From Actinomyces ruminis (GTDB lineage Bacteria; Actinomycetota; Actinomycetes; Actinomycetales; Actinomycetaceae): DNA of 64,000 nucleotides. A program made the position numbers and the translations under genes. Each line of letters opens with the position of its first letter. Positions within the stretch are counted from its first letter, which is position 1. The stretch lies in the NCBI RefSeq assembly GCF_002154335.2, contig NZ_MTPX02000019.1, positions 1-64,000 of the forward strand, read 5' to 3'. Shown piece by piece: positions 36,891 through 44,785 of this stretch. A model generated the notes under the pieces. That model did no database searches. It was not told the origin of the DNA and saw only the letters and a list, made by a program, of their open reading frames with translations.

Positions 36891-37974
36891 GTCCTCACCG
36901 CGCCCTACCTGCCAGCCGACGCGAGTACATCGTGTCAACCGTCAACGCCAAGGGCGCAGTAAGAGTCTCAGAACTGGCTGCGGGACTCGGGCTGTCGCCC
37001 ATTACCATCCGGCGCGACATCGCCCTTCTGGACGAGGAGGGGCTGCTCGAGCAAGTGCGCGGCGGAGCCCGTCGCATCTCCACCCCGGGGAACCAGGCAT
37101 TACCGCTGCGATCCGACATCACCGTCGGTCTGATCACCCCCTCACTCGACTTCTTCTGGCCGACCATCATCGAGGGGGCGAACGTCGTCGCGGATCGCGT
37201 GGGTGCACATCTCCAGTTACAGGGATCCACCTTCGCAGCGAAGGACAACCTGGTCGAAATCCGCCGGATGACGGATGACGAGTCGATCAGTGGTCTGCTT
37301 CTGGTCCCCGATCTCGAAGGGCCCGGGAGCGGCGAGCTCGTTGAGTTCCTCGAAACCGTCACCAAGCCAACCGTGCTCATCGAACGCACATTGAGGCCTC
37401 ACGGACCGTACTCCCGACTGTTCGAGTCCGTCATCACCGACCACGCGAGTGGCGCCTCGCTCGCCGTCCGTCACCTGGCCGCTTTGGGGCACTCGCGTAT
37501 CGGACTGCTCACCGACAAGCGAATCCCCTCGCGTCATCTGATCGTCCGGGGTTGGGAAGAAGCTCTTTCCGACCTGCATCTAGACACCGAGTCACCTCGG
37601 GGAGACACCACTGAGCTGGTCGACGACGCTCGGACAGAAGGCATCAAGGCCTTCGTCGACAACTGCGTATCCGGAGAGACAACGGCAATCATCGCCCATT
37701 CCGACGAGGCGGCCCTGGTTGTCATCGAGCTGCTCGTTCAACGCGGACTGTCCGTCCCGGGAGATATCTCCGTCATCGCCTACGATGACGAAATCGCCAA
37801 ACTCGCGCGCCCAGCACTCACCGCGGTTTGCCCACCCAAGGCGGAAATCGGCGAAGTCGCCATGCAACTGCTGCTCGAGCGGCTGAGCAGCCAGAACGAG
37901 CTATTCGTCAAACGGTACTCGCCCCAACCCTGGTCGTCCGCGACTCCACCGGAGCCGCGCCATCGCGTAATTAG
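36887..37974 (+). CDS. DeoR-type HTH / LacI-type ligand-binding transcriptional regulator (one frameshift)
   Basis: Repaired length 362 aa. The first 65 residues are a DeoR helix-turn-helix (SRREYIVSTVNAKGAVRVSELAAGLG, then SPITIRRDIALLDEEGLLEQVRGGAR). The rest is a periplasmic-binding-like LacI sensor (ITVGLITPSLDFFWPTIIEGAN, HLAALGHSRIGLLTD, DISVIAYDD). The frame breaks near 37913: adding one G to ACGGTAC restores RVLAPTLVVRDSTGAAPSRN and a stop at 37974, the usual LacI-type end. The longer predicted frame to 38230 is spurious. The ATG overlaps the heparinase stop. Likely controls the surrounding locus, by inference from position. Confidence 0.8.
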
Positions 37975-38125
37975 GACCGTCGGGGCGCGAGCGGGTCGAC
38001 CTGTCGGGCGGCAACGACAGGCGTTCCACCACTGCCTCACCCGGTACTCGGGCGTCCCCGTCCCTGGCCGGCAAGGCGTGTTTCCGGGTGCGCATCGACT
38101 GTGCATAGACGCTGAACCGCCCCGA

Positions 38126-38279
38126 GTTTGGACCCCTCGCGCCGGTTTGGACCCCTTGCGTCGGTTTGGACCCCTTGCGTCGGTTTGGACCGCCCACGCG
38201 GCACACAACGGCGGTCCAAACAGGGGATAGCGGTCCAAATGGACTTACGCGGTCCAAACAGGGAACAGGGGTCCAAACC
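38126..38279. repeat. 19-bp tandem repeat plus inverted copies, TTTGGACC family
   Basis: Three direct 19-bp units start at 38126, 38145 and 38164 (consensus TTTGGACCCCTTGCGTCGG), with a partial fourth from 38183. Then four inverted copies of GGTCCAAA occur (near 38212, 38231, 38250, 38270), the first three also 19 bp apart. The left flank CATAGACGCTG...CCCCGAG is shared with the array at 63900-64000. Confidence 0.8.
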
Positions 38280-38399
38280 GAAAAGGTCGCCGGCAGGCAT
38301 CCCCCCAACACGCCGGTCTGGAGCACCACGTTCGCGCCGATAACCCGCGCCGACAACCCGCATCCACCGATGCACACCGCGCCGCGGCCCCACGACGCA

Positions 38400-38438
38400 G
38401 TTCGGGTCCGGACTCCGTGTTAGAGTCCGGACCCGAAC
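38400..38438. terminator. Perfect 16-bp hairpin
   Basis: GTTCGGGTCCGGACTC (38400-38415) and GAGTCCGGACCCGAAC (38423-38438) are exact inverses with a 7-nt loop, CGTGTTA. It is strong enough to act as a bidirectional terminator, although there is no flanking T tract. Confidence 0.5.
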
Positions 38439-38805
38439 CGACCAGGGATTTGCTTTCAGGGACCGGCGTTCCCTGCCGACATCCATAACTCTGCCAGCAA
38501 CCGAACCGCCCGCCATCGGCCGATCGGTAGGCAATTCAGCTAGCCAACCGGCATCTGCGTCCGCGGTAGCCCGCCCACCAGAGCTCGCAACTGGCTCCCG
38601 ACCAGCCATTTCCCGGCCGGCTCCCAAGGGGCATTCCGCAGTATTTCAGGGTTCGCCTGGTACGCTCGTGGCGCCCCGATCGGGGCATGTTCGCACCAGC
38701 AGGCCTACAGGTTGACACCGACATGACTGATGTCCCGCCCCCGGAGAACCCGGAACGCGCCCAGCGACGTCGCCGGTAGGTATTCCGCGCATCGGCCTCG
38801 CTCCC

Positions 38806-41494
38806 GTGGCCGACAAGTCCGCGCAGACCGCCCACGAGGCCGCCACGCCGGCCGTCCCCCGTTCCAGGACGCTGCTGGTTGATGCCCCCGAACGCCGCCT
38901 GCGCCGAGCCGAAGACCTGCTCGACCTGGTGGTGGTCGCACTTGGACTGGTCTTCATGATCATCCTGGCGGCCTACGCTCACGCCACCACCACCGGCGTT
39001 ACTCAAGACGTGCAGAACGCGCTAGCGGTCGTGCTGCGACGCATCCTGGTCTTCCCGCTGCAGGCCATTGAGGGTCTGATCACCTTCACCGTGCCGGTAG
39101 CCGTGATCATGCACAACCTGCTGCGCCGTTCCTGGCATGCCGCGGGCCAGGCTCTGCTGGCGGGAGCAGGCGGCTTCGCCCTGGCGTGGCTGAGCCTGCA
39201 CGCGCTGGACGCGTGGGGACCGGCGATCCTAGCTCCGGCCTGACCGTGACCGCCTCCGGGACGGCCCGGGTCGGCATCTCCACCGTCTTTGCCACCCTGG
39301 CGGGACTGCTCACGGGCGCCGGCGAGCGCCGCTCCTCCACGGTGATCCGCTACAGCTGGACCGCCGTGTGGATCGTGGTGGGCCTGGCCGTCCTGCGTGG
39401 CGCCATCACGCTACCGGGCGCCGTCATCTCCATCCTGCTGGGACGCCTGCCGGGGCTGGCCGTGCGCTATGCCTTTGGCGTCGACGACACCCGCGCCCAC
39501 GGCGTCGCCTGGTGCGTGCGCTGCGCCGCGCCGGCATCGACGCCGTCCGGGTGGTGCGCATGGACCGCGCCCCCGACGCCCGCGCCTGGATGGTCGAGAC
39601 CGAGGCGCCACTGGGCTACACCGAGCGCGTCCGCGAGACCCCCCTGACCACCCCCACCGCCCTGGACGAGGCCGCCGACACCCCCGTCGACGACGCCCCC
39701 GCCTCGGACGCCGCGGCCACGGAGCCGCACACTCCCGAACCGCCGGCCCCGGTCCCGTCGGAGGACACCTCCACCATCACGCCCGCCGACGACGTCGACC
39801 TGGCGGCCGTCCTGGCCGAGGCGTCCTCCGCTGCACTCACCGAGGGACGCCTGTCCGCTCACCGCCTGTACGCGGTCTGGGACGCCGCGGGCGTGCGTCG
39901 CGACGTCACCGTCCTGGACGCCGACCGCCAGGTGGCGGGCTTTCTGTCCACCCTCTGGGACCGGGTGCGCGTCAAGGGGCTGTCGCCAGAGCGGGACCTG
40001 TCGGTGCGCTCGGCCGCCGAGCACGCCGCCCTAATGACCCTGGAGGCCGGCCGCGCGGGCGTGCGCACGCCCGCCCTGGTGGGCATGGCCGAGGCCGACG
40101 AGTCCGTGCTGCTGGTCACCGATCACATCTCCGGCGCACGCGCCCTTGCCGACCTGGAGGAGGTCGACGACGACGTACTGACCGACCTGTGGGACCAGAT
40201 CAGCCGCGCTCACATGGCCGGGCTGGCGCACCGAGAGATCGACTCGGCCACCGTCGTCGTCGACGACGCCGGTGCCGTGTGGCTGCTCGGCTGGGACTCC
40301 GGAGAGACGATCTCCTCGGAGCTGTCGCGGCGAGTCGACCTGGCCCAGGCACTGGCACTGACCGCATCGCTCACCGACGTCGATCGGGCCATCGTCACCG
40401 CCTCCGGTTCGCTGAGCACCCAGCAACTGGCCTCCATAGCCCCCATGTTGCAACGGGTAGTGCTGCCGGCCGCCACCCGGGAGGCCATGGGACGACGCGG
40501 CAAGGTGCTGCAGGAGTTGCGCGACGCCTTGGTGGACCTGACCCCCACGGCGCACGCGGAGCCGGCCAAGCTGAACCGCTTCTCCCCGCGCACTGTCATC
40601 ATGGCGATTGTCGGCCTGGTGGCCCTGTGGACGCTGCTGGCCCGCATGAACATCGAGCAGATCACCGACGCGGTTACGGGGGCGAATGTCTGGTGGATCC
40701 TCGGGGCGCTGGTGTTCTCACTGGCCACCTACGTCGGTGCGGGGCTGGCCCTGGTGGCGTTCAGCCCGGTGAAGCTACCGCTGTGGAAGTCCACCGAGGT
40801 GCACCTGGCCTCCTCCGTGGTCTCCCTGGTCGCACCCGCGGGTGTGGGAGGGGCCGCCATCAACCTGCGTTTCCTGTCCCGCAAGGGCGTGCCGACGGCG
40901 GTCGGCGTGGCCACCGTGGCTCTGGTGCAGGTGGTCCAGTTCGTCGTCACCGTGGTCCTGCTCATTATCGTGGCCGCCACCACCGGCCAGTCCACCAGCC
41001 TGACCCTGCCCAGCGGTTGGGTGCTGGTGATCGCCGTCAGCCTGGTCGCCGTCGTCGCCATCGCTCTATTCATTCCCAAGGTGCGCACCTGGTTGTGGGA
41101 GAAGATTGAACCGACCTACCGGCAGGTGTGGCCGCGGTTGGTGTGGGTCATGTCCAACCCGGGGCGGCTGGCGCTGGGCGTGGGCGGCACGCTGTTGCTG
41201 AGCTTGAGCTACATCCTGTCCTTCGGGGCGAGCCTGTGGGCCTTCGGGCACACCCTGCCCTTCTCGGTACTGGCGATTACCTACCTGGCGGCCAACACGG
41301 TCGGCTCGGTGGTCCCCTCCCCCGGCGGCATCGGTCCCGTGGAGTTGGCACTGACCGCCGGTCTGGTCACGGCGAGCGTGCCCAGCGGGGTGGCCCTGTC
41401 GACGGCGATCGTCTACCGCCTGGTCACCTTCTGGATCCCGATCCCCGTCGGCTGGCTGAGCCTGCAGCGCCTGCAGAAGCACGGCGACCTGTAA
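38806..41494 (+). CDS. Kinase-like domain fused to MprF/AglD-type flippase (two frameshifts)
   Basis: Repaired length is about 896 aa. The N-terminal 180 residues have several membrane segments. A soluble Pro/Asp/Thr-rich stretch leads to a kinase-like region (HISGARALADLEEV, then HMAGLAHREIDSATVVVDDAGAVWLLGWDSGE, resembling HRD...DFG positions, but divergent). The last 330 residues are the lysylphosphatidylglycerol synthase/flippase-like membrane domain (SSVVSLVAPAGVGGAAINLRFLSRKG, NTVGSVVPSPGGIGPVELALTAGL). Breaks near 39231 and 39508 each need one base. It probably handles lipids or lipid-linked sugars at the membrane. No aminoacyl-transferase domain follows. Confidence 0.7.
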
Positions 41495-41508
41495 CTGACG
41501 GCGACACT

Positions 41509-41539
41509 ATCCCCCGATTGGATCCGCCTTTCGGGGGAT
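41509..41539 (+). terminator. Terminator after flippase-like gene
   Basis: ATCCCCCGA (41509-41517) and TCGGGGGAT (41531-41539) pair perfectly around a 13-nt loop, 15 bp past the stop. A rho-independent-type hairpin without a T tract. Confidence 0.55.
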
Positions 41540-41596
41540 GCACCCGAGTTACGACGCGACAATGCTTGCGTCAATGGCATGCCGAAGGAGCCCCTG

Positions 41597-41995
41597 ATGA
41601 CCATAGAGATTCTTACTGCCATCGCCGGCAGCCTTATCACCGGCTTCGTCGTATCCCTGGTGTCCCGCCATCGCTACCGGAACTTCCTGATGGCCCGAGC
41701 CGCGATGGGTGGCACCATCACCGACGCCGGGCTGCTGGACACCCTCAGGGCGATCATCCAAACCATCACCGCCGCCGGCGCTTGCGCAGTCGTGGGAGCC
41801 TTACTGCTCGTCATCGAGAACCAACTCCTGAACCCCCTGCAGGTTGCCATCACCTGCGGTGTCATCGCAGTATTGGCCACCGCGCTCGCATGGGTATACG
41901 GCCGATACGCGGTACTGGCCGAGCTGGCCCGCATCCGCCATCTGGAGCTCCCCTACGGCCCGTGGGGAGCGCTCCTGGCTAACGGCCATCTCTGA
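41597..41995 (+). CDS. Hypothetical membrane protein
   Basis: A 132-aa protein with three or four hydrophobic segments (TAIAGSLITGFVVSLV, IIQTITAAGACAVVGALLLVI, PLQVAITCGVIAVLATALAWVYG). The ATG at 41597 has GAAGGAG upstream and is preferred to the one at 41579. No family recognised. It lies between the flippase-like gene and a two-component system and may belong to the latter's regulon; this is only a positional suggestion. Confidence 0.6.
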   Translation: MTIEILTAIAGSLITGFVVSLVSRHRYRNFLMARAAMGGTITDAGLLDTLRAIIQTITAAGACAVVGALLLVIENQLLNPLQVAITCGVIAVLATALAWVYGRYAVLAELARIRHLELPYGPWGALLANGHL

Positions 41996-42123
41996 CCCAA
42001 GGAATCGGTCCACTCGCCTGGCCGCCCGCGGCGAACTATCGTCCCCGCTGACCGTACGTGTCGGTCCCACCGGCCCGTACGCGGTACTTCCCTCCCACCC
42101 ACCCCGTATCCCCAGGAGTCCAT

Positions 42124-42312
42124 ATGTCCACTGCCCGCGCCACCGGTTGGTCCCTTCTGCTCGTGGGCATCACGCTGAGCGCCCTTGCCGCCTGTGCGCA
42201 AACGCCCTGGCTGTGGCTCATCGCCATCGTGGTTCTGGTGGCATCCATCGGTAGGCTGGCCGTCTCTTTTGCCAACGACTCCGACGACTCCAGGAATGGC
42301 CGGCGCCACTGA
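42124..42312 (+). CDS. Small hypothetical membrane protein
   Basis: A 62-aa protein with two hydrophobic helices (GWSLLLVGITLSALAACAQ and WLWLIAIVVLVASIGRLAV) and a polar Asp/Ser/Arg tail. AGGAG precedes the ATG at 42124. No family recognised. The neighbouring 132-aa membrane protein and the sensor kinase suggest a membrane-related unit. Confidence 0.55.
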   Translation: MSTARATGWSLLLVGITLSALAACAQTPWLWLIAIVVLVASIGRLAVSFANDSDDSRNGRRH

Positions 42313-42433
42313 ACATGACCGGCGTCCCGGTACAACCTACGTGCTTAATCCCACGTTAGTCTCACTTCGGAATCGCCAGCAGCACACGTCACCGACGGCT
42401 AACGTCGAGATCACTATTCCTGGCTTCCGATGA

Positions 42434-42475
42434 GTCACTCCCTCCATGACCGGAGTGACCCGAGAAACAGGGTCA
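42434..42475 (+). promoter_or_regulatory. Overlapping inverted repeats before histidine kinase gene
   Basis: GTCACTCC (42434-42441) can pair with GGAGTGAC (42452-42459), and TGACCC (42456-42461) can pair with GGGTCA (42470-42475). The two stems share the TGAC at 42456-42459 and so exclude each other. The ribosome-binding site AAAGGAG (42481-42487) follows. This could be an attenuator-like leader or an operator. Confidence 0.35.
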
Positions 42476-42496
42476 TACCGAAAGGAGTGCCTGCCG

Positions 42497-43731
42497 GTGC
42501 CGAGCGATGTCTTCGCCTCGCTGGCCGCACGCGCGCGCGAGACCCTCCTGCGCCCCGCTGAACCCCTGCCCAACCGCCGCGTATACGTGGTCATCGGGGC
42601 GATCGTCGGGCTCGGGAACCTCGTCGGCAATGTGGCGACGAACCGCGGCGCACTAGAGCCGATCGACATCGTCTTCATGCTGGCGGCCCTCGCACTGATC
42701 ATTCTCATCCCCCTGCGACCGATGCCGGGAATCATCGCCTACCTCATGTGCTGGTGCAGCCTGCTGATTCTTCCCGGGCCGTACGCCACCGACATGAGCA
42801 TCAGCCATCTAGCGTTCCTCTTCTTCCTGGGCAGGTTTCTGCGGCCGGGGCCATCGCTCCTGCTGCTGCTCGTGACGGTTCTCACCAACACCATCCTGTT
42901 AACCAGCCCGGGCGCCACCGCCACTGACGCGGCAGCCGATCTGGGCACGCTGTGGTACACGATGCTCATGGGCGCCTCCTGGTCCCACTCGGAGCCCTAG
43001 TGCGCTTCATTGAGGCCTCGCGCCTGGCCGACGCCAAACAGGCCGATGCGCAGTCGGAGGAGATGCGGCTGGAGATCGCCCGGGAGATGCACGACCTGGT
43101 GGCCTACTCCATGTCCCAGACCGCCCTGCGGGCCCAGCGGGCGGCCGCCGACACCTCCTACCCGCAACAGGCCCGCGACGAATTCGCTGCCCTGGAAGCC
43201 ACCGCCTCCGATGCGCTTCACGAGTTACGTTTGCTCCTGCGCACCCTGCGCCAGCCGTCCTCCATCCGGGAGCAGCCCGTCTCCACGGCCACGGGCCTGG
43301 GCAGCGTGGTCACCGACCTCAGCACCGCCGTGGGTGCCGTCAGTGCCGATGTATCCGCCGCCGGCTTCGCAGTCACCTACCGCCACCTGGGCGACGCCGT
43401 ACCCACCCGCATCCAGGCCAGCACCCTGTCCCGAGTGGCTCGGGAGATGGGCGCCAATATCATCCGCCACGCCGACTCCGGCGCCCCGGTCACCATCACG
43501 CTCTCACTGGGCCCCGAACTGATCCGCCTCGTATCCACCAACCGCGTGCGCGACACCGGAGCACACCTCCCCCGATCGGGCACCGGCATCCTGGGCATGC
43601 GCGAGCGACTCGCCGCCATCGGCGGAACGCTGACCACCCTGTCCGACAATGGCTCCTGGATGATCACCGCGATTGTTCCCGTCGCCGAGTACCGCAGCGG
43701 TATTCTCCTGCCACCGGAGGAGCAACCATGA
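42497..43731 (+). CDS. Sensor histidine kinase, NarL-partner (HisKA_3) type (one frameshift)
   Basis: Repaired length 411 aa. Five to six N-terminal hydrophobic segments form a membrane sensor. The dimerisation/phosphoacceptor motif EEMRLEIAREMHDLVAYSMSQT has the HisKA_3 His. The ATPase domain includes MGANIIRHADS (N box-like) and GTGILGMRERLAAIGG (G box). The frame breaks near 42970 just after the membrane region; one missing base restores it. GTG at 42497 follows AAAGGAG and is preferred over ATG 42446. It is coupled to the response regulator by ATGA (43728-43731). Confidence 0.85.
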
Positions 43732-44429
43732 TTCACGTCGGTATCGTCGACGACGACGCGCTCGTGCGGCGCACGCTCACTGACCTGCTTACCACCGAAA
43801 GCATTGGCGACATACAGGTGAACTGGGCCGCCCGCGACGGGCAGGAGGCCCTCGATATTCTGCGTTCCGACGGGCCCGACGCGGACGTACAGGTGCTGCT
43901 ACTGGACGTGCAAATGCCGCGCCTGGACGGCATCGCCCTGGCCAAGGTGCTGCAACGCGAACGCCCCGAAATCGCCACCCTCGTGCTCACCACCTTCGTG
44001 GCCGACTCCGTGGTGGATCGGGCCCTCGCCGCCGGAGTGCGCGGATTCATCGCCAAGGAAGACCCCGTCGAGACTCTGGCCGCCACCATCAGGCACGTGG
44101 CCGCCGGCAATATGGTGCTGTCGCCCACCTCCTCCACCATGGTCACGGGCAAGCCCACGCGGGAGAGCACCACTCCAAATCCGCCCGCGCAGGCACCACA
44201 GAGTGCACAAAGCACCGCGCAGGCACTGCCCTCGGGGGTCACGCTGTCACCCCGGGAACTAGAGGTACTCACCCTCATGGCCGAGGCGAAGACCAATAGG
44301 CAGATTGCGCGCGCCCTGGGCGTAAGCGATGCGACCATAAAGACGCATGTGTCCACCCTGATCGCGAAACTCGGGGTACAGGATCGCGTCGGCGCGGTCG
44401 TCTACGCCCTGCGCGCCGGCCTGATCTGA
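43728..44429 (+). CDS. LuxR/NarL-family response regulator
   Basis: A 233-aa protein with an N-terminal receiver domain: acidic pair in GIVDDDALVRRTL, phospho-acceptor Asp in VLLLDVQMPRLDG, conserved Thr in TLVLTTF, and Lys in GFIAKEDP. A Pro/Gln/Ser-rich linker leads to a LuxR HTH (LSPRELEVLTLMAEAKTNRQIARALGVSDATIKTHVSTLIAKLGVQDR). Its ATG overlaps the kinase stop. The regulon is unknown; the possible small-peptide gene immediately downstream is a candidate output or input. Confidence 0.9.
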   Translation: MIHVGIVDDDALVRRTLTDLLTTESIGDIQVNWAARDGQEALDILRSDGPDADVQVLLLDVQMPRLDGIALAKVLQRERPEIATLVLTTFVADSVVDRALAAGVRGFIAKEDPVETLAATIRHVAAGNMVLSPTSSTMVTGKPTRESTTPNPPAQAPQSAQSTAQALPSGVTLSPRELEVLTLMAEAKTNRQIARALGVSDATIKTHVSTLIAKLGVQDRVGAVVYALRAGLI

Positions 44430-44499
44430 GATATCCGCCGATCGGCCTAGCCAGTTGGACGATACCGTCACCCAAAAACCAGACGAGTATGGGTTTGTG

Positions 44500-44518
44500 C
44501 GTTGCGAGACTCGCAACG
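44500..44518. promoter_or_regulatory. Palindrome before small-peptide ORF
   Basis: CGTTGCGA-GAC-TCGCAACG is a perfect 8-bp inverted repeat around 3 nt, 16 bp before the ribosome-binding site of the peptide ORF. It could be the binding site of the upstream LuxR-type regulator or a leader hairpin. Confidence 0.45.
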
Positions 44519-44543
44519 ATCCAGCTAGCAGAAGGATATAGTC

Positions 44544-44615
44544 GTGAGCATCTTCACCGGACACGCTCTGTTCAACCCCCTCGTCTACTTCCTGGGGTGG
44601 GGACGCTGGAGGTGA
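44544..44615 (+). CDS. Putative 23-aa peptide gene
   Basis: A short GTG-initiated frame with a good ribosome-binding site (AGAAGGA, 8 nt upstream) encodes 23 residues: MSIFTGHAL, a hydrophobic middle with FNPLVY, and an aromatic, basic end FLGWGRWR. A palindrome lies before it and a strong hairpin terminator right after its stop, so it looks like a small unit of its own following the response regulator. It could be a signalling or antimicrobial-type peptide or a leader peptide. I know no homologue, and with an ORF this short chance is possible. Confidence 0.35.
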   Translation: MSIFTGHALFNPLVYFLGWGRWR

Positions 44616-44632
44616 CCCCAGTTTCCACTCTC

Positions 44633-44675
44633 GACGACGGCGCGGACCGGATCTGACCCGGTGCCGCGCGTCGTC
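44633..44675 (+). terminator. Strong hairpin terminator after the peptide ORF
   Basis: GACGACGGCGCGGACCGG pairs with CCGGTGCCGCGCGTCGTC (one bulge on each side) around a short loop. The hairpin begins 17 bp past the peptide stop and is followed by ATCTCTC. It separates the peptide/two-component region from the DUF2079 gene. Confidence 0.65.
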
Positions 44676-44785
44676 ATCTCTCGCCATAGCAAGCCGGCCG
44701 GTAGGCGACCCCAAACCCCGGTCGACTCCCCCTACGGCCGGTTGATCGCGCCGCACCCGGCCTGTCGCTCGGTAGGCTCCCACTG

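Larger units (their letters stand above)
37975..38805. other. 831-bp intergenic region with repeats
   Basis: No gene is supported. It contains the TTTGGACC repeat cluster (38126-38279) and a long perfect hairpin (38400-38438). The remaining DNA has scattered short palindromes but no recognised motif; the promoter of the flippase gene must lie near the right end. Confidence 0.6.

Noticed and set aside
36800-38230. 476-aa open frame as the full regulator
   Set aside because: The last roughly 130 residues run through the TTTGGACC repeats. Adding one base near 37913 gives the usual LacI-type C-terminus and a stop at 37974.
44544-44615. Peptide ORF as a trp-type leader
   Set aside because: It has Trp residues near the end but is followed by a simple terminator and a DUF2079 gene, with no tryptophan genes downstream; not excluded, but not the preferred reading.
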